Shown: positions 36,101 to 45,131 of the stretch, in pieces
Position numbering within the stretch: the first letter of the stretch is position 1
Layout: each line of letters begins with the position of its first letter
Source: Streptomyces nigrescens
GTDB lineage: Bacteria; Actinomycetota; Actinomycetes; Streptomycetales; Streptomycetaceae
Length of the DNA: 64,000 nucleotides
Assembly (NCBI GenBank): GCA_024349765.1
Contig: AP026073.1
Coordinates: forward strand, 4,030,001 to 4,094,000
Direction: 5' to 3'
Position numbers and translations under genes: made by a program
Notes under the pieces: generated by a model
Seen by the model: only the letters and a program-made list of their open reading frames with translations
The model's database searches: none
Told to the model about the DNA's origin: nothing

Positions 36101-36552
36101 GACGCCGCGCTCATGCGTGTTCGACGTCTTATGGCCGTTCGACCAACTGAGGGAACGGCGGGAATCGATCCGGAACGCCCACCCGGTCCGGCGCGGCGAA
36201 CTGGAGGAGGCTGCAGCGACGATGACGATGGGGCCCTCCCTCAGGTCACCAGGGGTGATGGCCGCTGATTCCGGTGCTCTTGCGTTGCGTGAAAGTTGGA
36301 CGACCAGCGCCTGCCGAGCGCTCGTCGAACATGGAGACCGGCTGGGCACCCGCGACGACCTTCACCCTGATGGCCCAGTTCCCTCGCGGCGGTGATTTGG
36401 GCCGGACAGCTTGACTACGAGTCTGCTCTCGCATTCCGGGCTTAGCCGACCAGAGGCCCGAGGCTATGAGCGAGCAAGCTGAAGAAGGGTGAGGTGATGG
36501 CCGGAGATCTTTTCATCCTGGGTAAGCCGTGTCTGTGCGGTAGGAGGTAGAC
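36101..36552. other. leader region duplicated upstream of a paralogous gene
   Basis: From about 36290 the sequence is recognisably similar to 40735-41019 upstream of the second gene copy. Shared elements include the GACTACGAGTCTGCTCTCGC block (36413 onward), the GAGCGAGCA block and the GTAGGAGGTAGACATG start region. No ORF is supported in it. Confidence 0.6.
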
Positions 36553-37197
36553 ATGTCGGGTGAGCAGCTTTCCTCCGGGGTGGAAGGTGTACAGAATGAC
36601 CAGGAACCAAGGCCCGGGATATGGAAGTGGGCGCGTGAGCTCAACTCGGATCGCGCCATCTAGACTGTCGGAGGAACGCCGATCGCAATTCTTGGGGGAT
36701 TTTCGCTCAGCAATGCGGTGGTAGCGGCGGACGAACCGCAAGGGGGGTGGCGTGAGATAGCCATTGCGTGCTTCGGGGTCGCCGTCACCTTTTTGATCTC
36801 TGCCCTGCTGTTCATTCTCATGGCGACGCGCTATACCTCCAGTCCCGGGGAGCGGCTGGAGTGGGAGCCGGAAGCCAGATGGCAGTCGAAAAAGATGGAA
36901 GATATTCGGAGGTATCAGCGTCAAGACAAATGGTTGCTCGAACACTACTTCAGAAATATCGCTTGGGCCACCACCATCGGAATCGCGGGTGCCTTACTGG
37001 GAATGGCTGCGCTGCTTATCTCCTCCCATATCTCCTGGGCGGTCATTTTCGTGGTGTTCCTGCTGTGTTCATGCTCTGCCCTTGCGGTACTTGCTAATTT
37101 TCAGCGGCCGCGGCGGATCTTTCCGCGCCCGGAAAACGCTCCGGATGATCCACTGCCTGGTCTCACCCCTGAAGAATGGGAATGGGTTCGCAAGTAA
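36553..37197 (+). pseudogene. duplicated membrane protein gene, copy 1, amber stop at codon 37
   Basis: Starting at ATG 36553 behind AGGAGG, the gene aligns with copy 2 (41020-41664) throughout its 214 codons, with about 22 differences by eye. One is TCG to TAG at 36661-36663, which ends translation after 36 residues. The rest of the frame is intact, including hydrophobic segments around residues 40-58, 68-92, 137-158 and 160-180. The gene is a recent nonsense pseudogene or is read by suppression or re-initiation. Family unknown. Confidence 0.85.
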
Positions 37198-37741
37198 CCG
37201 CTGCCGCTCACGGTCTCCCGTGCCCCGCCGCTCACTCCTCCAGGCTATCGACCAGGGAATCCCCGACCGTTGCGATCCGCTGGAGATGGAGGTTCTTGGT
37301 CGATACCCCAGCAGCGGGCACGCAACGCTGGCCACAGCATCGCCCAAGAGCGCCTGGATCAGCCGTTCCCGGCCGACGAGTCGGTTGGCGTGGAGGAGCA
37401 GCACCGCCGCAACGGCACGTCTGCGCGGGCTGCCTAGGTCCAGTTGTCAGTCTCGGCGCCAGGCTCGTATCGGATCGTCGCTAGCACCGCTGGGGTTACC
37501 CGGGGAAGCTGAAGTGGGTCACGAAGTGTTGATCTGAGCGGTGCCGCAGACGTCGTGTTCCTTGCGGCCTCTCGGGCCGCAGGGGATCACGTCGTCTCCG
37601 CGCCCCCGCGATGTGGCTGGGGCTGGCCCAGGCAAGGGCTGGAATGGGCGATGTGTCCGTTCGGTTGCGTCAGGTACACCTACGGCGCGTAGGCCGGAGG
37701 GGCAGCGCGAAGGCAGGTCCGTCCGCCTTCTCTCCATGTCG
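37198..37741. other. intergenic, no gene seen
   Basis: No supported ORF between the copy 1 pseudogene and the convergent flavoenzyme gene. Short frames lack coding bias. Confidence 0.45.
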
Positions 37742-39118
37742 TTACTTCGGCGCATCCTCCGAGACGTTGGCGGCCGGTTCGGGGCGGCCGAGCCAGGAGA
37801 TGAAGAGCCCGTCGGGATCCCATGTGGTGCGGAGGTCGTCGAGGCGTCGGAGGTTCTCGTCGGTCAGGAAGCGGTAGGGGCGGTTGATCAGGTTCTCGTC
37901 GGCCAGTTGGATACCGGTGGCGTACGGCTCCCAGGCTCGCATGTGCTCGGTCACCCAGTCCGTGTACCGCCAGTCCTCGGCCGGATCGGACCAGGCCGCG
38001 TACAGCCCGTAGTACAGCTCGTCCTCCACCGAGAAGGCCATCGGCGGACGTTCGGGCTGTCCCTCGTATCCTCCCCAGTTGTACAGCACCATGTGCGAGG
38101 GCGCCGGAGGCCAGGTCCTCAGCATGGCCTGGAAGTTGGGCCACAGGTCGTCGAAGGACGCGTGAGTCCACATGTTGTCGGCCAGGTAGCGCTTGGTCTC
38201 GTCGTAGTGCGGATCGGTGCCGAGCCGACTCAGGGTGCCGGTGTCCGTCACTTCGTTGAGCCGAGTGGTGAGCACCCGCCCACGCGCCGGGCAGGACTCG
38301 AAGATCGACAGCTGCTCCCTGGCCTCCTCCTCGGTGTCGGTGAAGGCGGTGGCATTCAGGGAGATGAGCGGCTCGTCGTGCGTCATCGGATCCCGGTTGC
38401 ACATGAGGTTGATCTCCGCAGGCGTCCGACGGCCGATCTCGTGCACGAAGCCGTAGACGTCCCGCGCGGCCGAGGCGGGCCAGAAGTAGCCGCTGTTCAT
38501 CGTGATGCGCTTGCGCGGGTAGAGCTTGACGTGGAACCGGGTGACGACGGCGAAGAAGCCGGGACCGGCGCCTCGGGCGGCCCAGAGCAGGTCGGCGTTA
38601 TGGGTCTCGTCGGCGTGGATCCGCTCCCCGTCGGCGGTGACGGCCTCGATGCCGGTGACCGACATACAGGCCGGTCCATAGTGCCGCCCGGCCCAGGCGA
38701 ATCCGCCTTGCAGCAGATAGCCGCCGATGGAGACGCCCGTGCAGTGCCCCGTGGGAAAGAACAGGTTCTTCTCCGCCAGCATTGAACTGAGTTCGGACCC
38801 TTTGATTCCGGGCTGCGCAGTGCCGGTCATTGCCTCGGGGTCGACGGACACATGGCGCAGATTCGAGAGGTCGATCAGCAGCGTGCCGTCGCGCAGATGC
38901 GAACCGGACCAGCTGTGTCCCCCGGAACGCACCGCGATGCGCAGGCCTTTCTCCCTGGCCAGCTTCACTGCTCCGACGACATCGTCCTCGTTGTTCGCCA
39001 ACACGATCACCTCGGGGTGTCGGTCGGGGACCCCCGCGTGCCAGCAAGCCTGTCTGCGCAGGCTCTCGTAGCGGTAGTCACGGCGCTGCAGCACCCTGCC
39101 CTCGATATGGTTCGCCAT
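37742..39118 (-). CDS. FAD-linked oxidase, berberine bridge enzyme-like
   Basis: This 458-residue flavoenzyme has the PCMH FAD-binding domain and a C-terminal BBE segment (NLINRPYRFLTDENLRRL). His68 in RSGGHSWSG and Cys126 in TGHCTGVSIGGY match the two residues that attach FAD covalently in bicovalent BBE-type oxidases. Such enzymes oxidise alcohols, sugars or aromatic secondary metabolites and pass electrons to O2. No signal peptide is seen. It lies downstream of, and on the same strand as, the PhlG-type hydrolase gene, 73 bases apart, so they probably form one operon. Confidence 0.88.
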   Translation of the reverse strand: MANHIEGRVLQRRDYRYESLRRQACWHAGVPDRHPEVIVLANNEDDVVGAVKLAREKGLRIAVRSGGHSWSGSHLRDGTLLIDLSNLRHVSVDPEAMTGTAQPGIKGSELSSMLAEKNLFFPTGHCTGVSIGGYLLQGGFAWAGRHYGPACMSVTGIEAVTADGERIHADETHNADLLWAARGAGPGFFAVVTRFHVKLYPRKRITMNSGYFWPASAARDVYGFVHEIGRRTPAEINLMCNRDPMTHDEPLISLNATAFTDTEEEAREQLSIFESCPARGRVLTTRLNEVTDTGTLSRLGTDPHYDETKRYLADNMWTHASFDDLWPNFQAMLRTWPPAPSHMVLYNWGGYEGQPERPPMAFSVEDELYYGLYAAWSDPAEDWRYTDWVTEHMRAWEPYATGIQLADENLINRPYRFLTDENLRRLDDLRTTWDPDGLFISWLGRPEPAANVSEDAPK

Positions 39119-39191
39119 GTCCGCTCCCTTCGCGGAATCGATCGGTATCGCCTGCCGCCCGGTCCCCGGGACCGCAGGACGTCGGGCCGGT

Positions 39192-40043
39192 TCACTGTGA
39201 TCCGCTGCGTGGGAACTCGTCGAAGAGTTCAGGGAGGAACACGGCGAGGTGGTTCATTTCCTGCGCGCAGTGCACGACCATGGCGCGGGCCTGCGCGTCC
39301 CCGAGATTTCTCACCCCTTCGGCGACCCTTTCGAGTTCACCGGTCGGGGAGGCTCCGCCGCGGGGGGCGACGTGGCATCCGCCCATCCAGAATCGCGAAC
39401 GCATCTCGGCGCCACCGTCCACCCGCCGCACGTAGTGGACCAGATGGCCCCAGTCGAGCGGGACATCCGAGAAGCCGACCCTCGCGCAGACCGCTGTCGC
39501 CTTCAGTGGATCGAGCCTGCCCTCGTCGAATCCCAGACTGCGGGGACGGACGAAACGAATGGCGAGACGGCCGGGTACGTTGCCGACGTACTCGTCCACG
39601 AACGACGTGCCGTCGACGTACCTCTCGCGATAGGGAGCGCTCTGTTCCCCCGCACCACCGGGCCGTTCCGCGTACAGGTGGGCTCGTGGATACCACAGCT
39701 TGTACCGCTGGGTCTCCGTGGCGTGCCACCAGAACCACCAGTCCACCATCTCGGGGGAGACCCCGGGCATGTAGGTGAGCGTGGCGACGTGCATGGAACC
39801 GTCGTCGAAGAGGCTGTATCCGTTCTCCAGCTCCTGGTATGCGGCCTCATCCAGTGCTCTTGCGTCGTCCAGGCCCAGACACAGCGGAGGTGCCTGCGGA
39901 CCGAGACTGAGCGCCTCCTTGATGTGCTCCGGCAGTGGAGCCATCACAGGGTTCCAGTACTTCGCGTACCACTTGCCGTCCAGTTCGCCGGGGCGCATTC
40001 CCAGATGGGTCTGACGGGCGGGATCGGGACGTGGCTCGGTCAT
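39192..40043 (-). CDS. DAPG hydrolase (PhlG-type C-C hydrolase)
   Basis: This 283-residue protein resembles 2,4-diacetylphloroglucinol hydrolase PhlG and phloretin hydrolase. These are zinc enzymes that cleave a C-C bond between an acyl group and a phenolic ring. Candidate zinc ligands are His122 (PRAHLY), Glu151 (DEYVG), His258 and Glu262 (VVHCAQEM), with spacings close to the known His-Glu-His-Glu set of PhlG. The segment DWWFWWHATETQRYKLW is also characteristic. No phloroglucinol synthase (phlD) or acyltransferase gene is nearby, so the substrate is probably imported or made elsewhere. Confidence 0.82.
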   Translation of the reverse strand: MTEPRPDPARQTHLGMRPGELDGKWYAKYWNPVMAPLPEHIKEALSLGPQAPPLCLGLDDARALDEAAYQELENGYSLFDDGSMHVATLTYMPGVSPEMVDWWFWWHATETQRYKLWYPRAHLYAERPGGAGEQSAPYRERYVDGTSFVDEYVGNVPGRLAIRFVRPRSLGFDEGRLDPLKATAVCARVGFSDVPLDWGHLVHYVRRVDGGAEMRSRFWMGGCHVAPRGGASPTGELERVAEGVRNLGDAQARAMVVHCAQEMNHLAVFLPELFDEFPRSGSQ

Positions 40044-40053
40044 GGGTCCTCTT

Positions 40054-40430
40054 TCAGCGGGACGAGCTCATGACGTCGGAGGACATGAGGACATGCCCTT
40101 CTTCGTCCAACGCCTTGACCCGGCCGTACGGCCCTGGGGCGTCCCTCGGGGCCGCCGTCTCGAAGCCGGTCCGCCCGGCGTGCCAGGAGGAGCTCGGGTG
40201 GGGGACGAAGGCGAGGTCGCTCTTCGGTCCGGCCGGACACCGCGGTGCCGACCGCAATGGGGCCGACGAAGGTCGTGCCGCGGGCCGTGCCCGGACGCCT
40301 CGTCGTCAGCGTGACCCGCCGCGGATGCGGGCCGGGCCCGGAGACGAAGCTCCCCACACCGCTGCCCAACGGGATCGGCGAAGCGTTGACCGCGCTGCCG
40401 GATGGCGGAGCGGGCCAGGTCGCGCACGGC
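40054..40430 (-). pseudogene. decayed gene upstream of the hydrolase
   Basis: Coding-like pieces with strong third-position GC occur in different minus-strand frames: TAVRDLARSAIRQRGQRFAD, RGTTFVGPIAVGTAV and KSDLAFVPHPSSSWHAG, ending EEGHVLMSSDVMSSSR at 40054. They could be the remains of one protein disrupted by two or more frameshifts. The family is not recognised. Confidence 0.35.
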
Positions 40431-41019
40431 CGTGGCGAACCAGGTCGCGCCACGGCGGTGGTGGGCCCGGTCGCGAGCCGGCCGGGGCGAGGCACTGCCA
40501 TGTCCCGTCTCCTCACGGTCCTGTCTCCGTCTCCGCCCACGTCGCTTGAGCTGTCGCCCCTGGCGAAGTTAGGCGCCACCGCGGGCCTGCGCCTGTTGGA
40601 TGCCACTGCAGTGGGCCATTGGGATGCTCTGGTGGCACCACACGGAAAGACGAGAGGGCCATTGCCCCTGGCCGGACCCTGACCGAGGCCCGGGTTCTCC
40701 GTCCTCGCTGCCGTCGCGACCGCCAACGATGAAGGTCGGACGACCGGCGCGGCTCTGCCGAGTGCTCGTCACGCGCGGAGACGGCTGGGCGCCCATGACG
40801 GCGGCCTTCACCCTGATGGCCCCACTGTGCTCGCGGCGGTGCTTTCAGACAGTTAGCTTGACTACGAGTCTGCTCTCGCATTCCGTGCCGAGCCGGCCAG
40901 AGACCCGAGGCCATGAGCGAGCAGGCTGACGAAGGGGGAGGTGCTGGCCGGGAGACCTTTTCGTCCTGGGTTCGTCCTGGGCAAGCAGGTGGTCCGTGCC
41001 CGTGCGGTAGGAGGTAGAC
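40431..41019. other. intergenic; right part duplicates 36290-36552
   Basis: The left part holds no supported gene. From about 40735 the sequence is the second copy of the leader region described upstream of copy 1, ending in the same GTAGGAGGTAGACATG start signal. Confidence 0.55.
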
Positions 41020-41664
41020 ATGTCGGGTGAGCAGCGTCCCTCCCGGCCGGAAGGTGCACAGAAGGACCAGGAACCAAGGCCCGGGGTATGGAAGTGGGCC
41101 CGTGAGCTCAACTCGGACCGTGCCATCTCGACTGTCGGGGGAACGCCGATCGCGATTCTGGGGGGATTCTCACTCAGCAATGCGGTGGTAGCGGCGAACG
41201 AACCCCAGGGGGTGTGGCGTGAGATAGCCATTGCATGCTTCGGGGTCGCCGTCACGTTCTTGATCTGTGCCCTGCTGTTCATTCTCATGGCGACGCGCTA
41301 CACCTCCAGCCCCAGGGAGCGGCTGGAGTGGGAGCCCGAAGCCAGATGGCAGTCGGAGAAAATGGAAGATATCCGGAGATATCAGCGTCAAGACAAATGG
41401 CTGCTCGAACGCTACTTCAGGAATATTGCGTGGGCCACCACCATCGGAATTGCGGGGGCCTTGCTGGGCATGGCCGCGCTGCTGGTCTCCTCCCATATCT
41501 CCTGGGCGGTCATTTTTGTGGCATGCCTGCTGAGTTCATGCTCTGCCCTTGCGGTACTTGCCAACTTTCAGCGGCCGAGGTGGATCTTCCCCCGCCCGGA
41601 AAACGCGCCGGATGCTCCACTGCCTGTTCTCACCCCTGAAGAATGGGAATGGGCGCGCAAGTGA
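41020..41664 (+). CDS. membrane protein of unknown function, copy 2 (intact)
   Basis: This 214-residue protein starts at ATG 41020 behind AGGAGG. A basic/acidic N-terminal region of about 38 residues is followed by hydrophobic segments at about 40-58, 68-92, 137-158 and 160-180. Between the second and third lies an acidic, aromatic cytoplasmic loop (ERLEWEPEARWQSEKMEDIR). The Pro-rich C-terminus ends in LTPEEWEWARK. It is the intact paralogue of the nonsense-mutated copy at 36553-37197. I recognise no family. Confidence 0.7.
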   Translation: MSGEQRPSRPEGAQKDQEPRPGVWKWARELNSDRAISTVGGTPIAILGGFSLSNAVVAANEPQGVWREIAIACFGVAVTFLICALLFILMATRYTSSPRERLEWEPEARWQSEKMEDIRRYQRQDKWLLERYFRNIAWATTIGIAGALLGMAALLVSSHISWAVIFVACLLSSCSALAVLANFQRPRWIFPRPENAPDAPLPVLTPEEWEWARK

Positions 41665-41799
41665 CCGCTGCCGCCCACGGCCTCCCGTGTCCTGCCGCGC
41701 ACTCGCCACCGCCGCAGGCCGCCGGCGGGCGCCGGGGCGGAGGGAATGCCTACGGACTGCCGCGCCCGGGCGAGCCGTGACCGGATGTCTCGGCCCCGG

Positions 41800-42410
41800 T
41801 CAGGCCGACGGCACGGCCCCGCCGCGGAACTCTCCTCCGGCATTCGGGTCCCGGTGGACGCAGCTGCCCGGCCGGGCTGGGCTGCAGAACAGCACTCGCC
41901 CCTCCGCGTCTGTCAGGACCATCGACTTCACGGCATTCTGCTTGGTCTTTCCGGAGACGAACTTGTCCCGGTCCTTTCGGCCTGCGGCCGGGCGTCGCAC
42001 GCGGATCTCCGTACCGTCGATGATCCCTGTCTGATCACTGGCTCCCAAGTGCTCGATGACTTCCGCGAGAGTGCGCAGCCTGATGCCTCGTGCGACGGTG
42101 CACCCTCGTTGCGCCAGCAGTGGCCGCACCTCGCCGATCGCACGCGTGACGGTGGAGCGGCCCATGCCGAACCAGCAGGCCAGCACGTCGTGTTGGTGCC
42201 ATGGCGCAGATTGACCAGTGTCGCCAGCAGGCGGTCGACGAAGACGAACTTGTGCTTCGCCCCGCTCCTACTGCCCGCTGCCGCGGGCGAGTCGCGAGCC
42301 GAGCGTGATGCTGCTCGTGCCACAACGGCCCCACCTCAGCAATGAGTTCTACGATTACCTCCGGCGACAGTCCAGTGACCCGGTATCCGCCACGATCAAC
42401 TCACGCGCAC
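41800..42410 (-). pseudogene. IS5-family transposase N-terminal remnant
   Basis: Minus-strand frames read YRVTGLSPEVIVELIAEVG and GPLWHEQHHARLATRPRQ. They continue as KFVFVDRLLATLVNLRHGT and, after a shift, VLACWFGMGRSTVTRAIGEV, TEIRVRRPAAGRKDRDKFVS and NAVKSMVLTDAEGRVLF. This is the N-terminal half of an IS5-type transposase with at least two frameshifts. The sequence after the first catalytic Asp region is replaced by unrelated bases. Confidence 0.75.
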
Positions 42411-42584
42411 CGGCCCCCATCATGGACAGTTCAACGAGCTACCTGGGCGCCGAGCCACGGCCAACCGTGCACGAGGTCGTTAGGTGTATTGATCACGAGC
42501 GTTGTTAACAGCTGCTCGGCTTGATCAATGGCGAAGACCTCCCATGTGGTGGAGGTGTCTACGCGTCGCCACACGGAGGTCTTC

Positions 42585-43070
42585 GTGTCCCACCGTAGTG
42601 CCCGGCTGACTGTGCACGGCAGGCGGCTGCTGGTCGAACGTGTCCGATGCGGACGGCCCGTGGTCCACGTCGCCGCCGAAATGGGCACGTCGTGGCCCAC
42701 CACCCACAAGTGGATGCGACGATGGCTGGCAGAAGGCGACACCGGCCTGCAAGACCGCTCCAGCCGCCCGACAGGACCCGTACACCGCACGGCGCCTGTG
42801 TCGAAGACCATGTCTGCACGCTGCGGCAAGCCCGCACGCTGGGTCCGGCCAGGATTGGCGCGATCCTGGGCCTGCCGGTCTCGCCCGTGCATCGGGTCCT
42901 GACCCGCCGTGGCCTGCACCGGCTGGCCGACCGGTGAGCCGATCCGCCGCTAAGAACGAACCATCCTCGGCGAGATGACGGCAGAGTCGAATGCTTCAAC
43001 CGCACCCTGCTCGACGAATGGGCCTGCACCGCCCGTCCCATTGTTGAAGAGTTTGGCCGGCACCCGAGCC
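42585..43070 (+). pseudogene. IS481-family transposase with internal deletion
   Basis: GTG 42585 behind GGAGG opens the typical IS481 start SHRSARLTVHGRRLLVERV, followed by the helix-turn-helix (HVAAEMGTSWPTTHKWMRRW). A frameshift near 42800 leads into VCTLRQARTLGPARIGAIL and HRVLTRRGLHRLADR with a stop. Further on, GRVECFNRTLLDEWACT at about 42968-43020 is the family's C-terminal motif. The catalytic core between them is deleted. Confidence 0.75.
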
Positions 43071-43245
43071 CGAGCCGAGGAACCGGACAGGGCCGGCTGA
43101 CCACTCCAGATTGCCGCTCGACGCCCCGCCGCCCGCCGGGGGCCGCCGCGCCTGGCCTGCCGCACTCAGCAGCTGTTCGGTGGCGACAGCGACAGGCGGG
43201 GGACGTTGCACCCCCTCACCGGAGTCGCTGTCACCGCGACCCTGG

Positions 43246-43830
43246 TCAGCCTCCGTTGCCCACGCAGGAATCGATCCATGTGCACAGCTCCTCAAGGGCG
43301 GCCTCAGCGCGTTCCTTGTCCCCAGTGATGAGGTAATCGCTCTGCAGGCTCGAGAAGCCGCTGTTGAGCAGCGTCGCCTTGATCAGGGCACTGCTTTCGG
43401 GCAGGCCGCGGCGAACCAGGCACGAGGCGACAAATTCGGCACGACCTCGTACGAACGCGGCCCCGGGAAACGGTAGGCGGCCAGCGGCGGCGAGCCCTTC
43501 GATCTCCCGGAAGAGCCGGGTCATGGCGAGCTCGTCGGGGCCGAGGTTGCGCTCCCAGGCCGACCGCACGAGGTGGCCGACCTTGACCTCGGGGTCATGC
43601 CAGCCCGGCGTCGACCGCAGCGCCACCTGCTGGCGTTCGTCGAGCCGCTCAAGTACGGCCGCGAGAAGGGCCTTCTTGTCGGCGAAGTGATGGGTCAGCA
43701 CACGGGTGCTTTGGCCGATCCCCGCCGACAGCGTGCGTAGCGAGAAGCTCCCGATCCCTGTGTCCGCGAGCTGGTCGATCACGGCATCGATCACCTCGCG
43801 CCGACGTTCCGGGCTGGCCGGTCTGGGCAC
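43246..43830 (-). CDS. TetR/AcrR-family regulator of the adjacent MFS gene
   Basis: This 194-residue regulator has an N-terminal TetR DNA-binding domain (REVIDAVIDQLADTGIGSFSLRTLSAGIG and VLTHHFADKKALLAAV) and a helical ligand-binding domain containing FREIEGLAAAGR. The GTG at 43830 starts at the usual family position. It is transcribed away from an MFS efflux gene, and the palindrome at 43876-43893 between them is its probable operator. By analogy it represses the transporter until a drug binds. Confidence 0.88.
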   Translation of the reverse strand: MPRPASPERRREVIDAVIDQLADTGIGSFSLRTLSAGIGQSTRVLTHHFADKKALLAAVLERLDERQQVALRSTPGWHDPEVKVGHLVRSAWERNLGPDELAMTRLFREIEGLAAAGRLPFPGAAFVRGRAEFVASCLVRRGLPESSALIKATLLNSGFSSLQSDYLITGDKERAEAALEELCTWIDSCVGNGG

Positions 43831-43875
43831 TCCAACGCACCTCTCTCCTCGTCGTCATACTCTGACACACCGTTG

Positions 43876-43893
43876 GGGTAACGACTGTTACCC
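43876..43893. promoter_or_regulatory. palindromic operator between TetR and MFS genes
   Basis: A perfect inverted repeat, GGGTAAC-gact-GTTACCC, lies eight bases before the MFS ATG at 43902, within the 71-base divergent intergenic region. Arms of seven bases and this position suit binding by the adjacent TetR protein over the transporter's promoter or RBS. Confidence 0.7.
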
Positions 43894-43901
43894 TCATTTC
43901 C

Positions 43902-45131
43902 ATGAAGTTCTTAACCCGAGCCGGGCCGGTGTGGCTGTGGGCTCTGACACTCGCTGCCTTCGCCGTGCAGACGGACGACTACATCCTCATCGGTGTTCTC
44001 CCGGCGGTATCGCACACCGTCCAACTGTCCGAGACCGCTACCGGTCAACTGGTGACGGTGTACTCGCTCACCTACGCGCTCGCCGCCCCGATGTGGGCGC
44101 TGTTGCCGCTCCGGGTTTCCCGCAGACGCGCCCTGTGCGGAGCGCTCACCGTGTTCGGGGCCGCGAACTTTGCGGTCCTACTCGTGGACGAGTACGTGCC
44201 GCTCATGGCCCTGCGTGTTGTGGCGGCACTTGCCGCCGCTCTCGTCCTTCCCACCGCCCTGGCCGCGGCCGGCGCCGAGGCTCCACCGAAGCGTCAGGGC
44301 CGCTATCTGGCAACCGTCATGACCGGCCTGACCGGTGCGGTCCTGCTGGGTGTGCCCGCCGGTACGTGGATCGGCGCGCTCTTCGGCTGGCGGGCGACCT
44401 TCCTGTTCGGAGGGCTGCTGGGGGTGGGCGCGCTTCTCCTGCTCCTCCGTACCCTCCCGCGCGCCGAGGCGCACGCGGTCTCGGAGCGCACAAGCCTTCG
44501 CGTCATGCTTCGTCCGCTGCTCAACGGTGGCGTGACGGTGATCCTCGTCGTCACGATCCTGACCGTCGCAGGCAATCTGGCGTTCCAGACATACATCGCG
44601 CCCTTCCTCGCCGGCGTCTCCAGCGTGTCGCCGACAGTCCTCGCCGTGCTGCTGGTCTGCGCGGGGATCGGTGGCCTGCTCGGGACGCAGGCTTCCGGAC
44701 GCCTCATCGACCGCTTCACGCCGGGGCGGGTCTTCTCCCTCGTGAGCGTGGTGTTCTGCGGGGCGATGCTCGCCTTTGCGGGCCTCTGGCTCGTCAGGCC
44801 GGTCCCCGTCGCGCTTACAGCCGTGCTGCTGGTTGCCTGGTCGGCGGCGGCATGGGCGGTGCCGCCCAGCATCCAGTCCCTGATGCTCACTCGGGCGGGA
44901 ACGGAGGCGGCCGCGCAGGCGATGGCGGTCCAAAGCAGTGCCGTCTACGTCGGTGCGGCACTCGGTGGGGCGGTGGGCGGCGGTTTTCTCGCTGCCGACC
45001 AGGGCTTGATTCCGGCAGCCGCCGCGGGGCTGGCATTCCTGAGCCTCGTGATCATGGTCCCCGTCATGCGGAGCCGTACCGCCGACCTGAGTTCGAGCAC
45101 GAACCGGGATGTCGAGACGGAGACGGCGTAG
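43902..45131 (+). CDS. MFS drug efflux transporter (DHA1-like)
   Basis: This 409-residue protein has twelve predicted membrane helices. The first helix contains QTDDYILIGVLP, and motif-A-like RVSRRRALCGA lies in loop 2-3. A GVPAGTWIG segment in helix 5 corresponds to the antiporter motif. It is typical of the AraJ/YdhP-type proton-driven exporters. Control by the divergent TetR gene suggests a role in resistance or export of a small molecule. Confidence 0.87.
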   Translation: MKFLTRAGPVWLWALTLAAFAVQTDDYILIGVLPAVSHTVQLSETATGQLVTVYSLTYALAAPMWALLPLRVSRRRALCGALTVFGAANFAVLLVDEYVPLMALRVVAALAAALVLPTALAAAGAEAPPKRQGRYLATVMTGLTGAVLLGVPAGTWIGALFGWRATFLFGGLLGVGALLLLLRTLPRAEAHAVSERTSLRVMLRPLLNGGVTVILVVTILTVAGNLAFQTYIAPFLAGVSSVSPTVLAVLLVCAGIGGLLGTQASGRLIDRFTPGRVFSLVSVVFCGAMLAFAGLWLVRPVPVALTAVLLVAWSAAAWAVPPSIQSLMLTRAGTEAAAQAMAVQSSAVYVGAALGGAVGGGFLAADQGLIPAAAAGLAFLSLVIMVPVMRSRTADLSSSTNRDVETETA

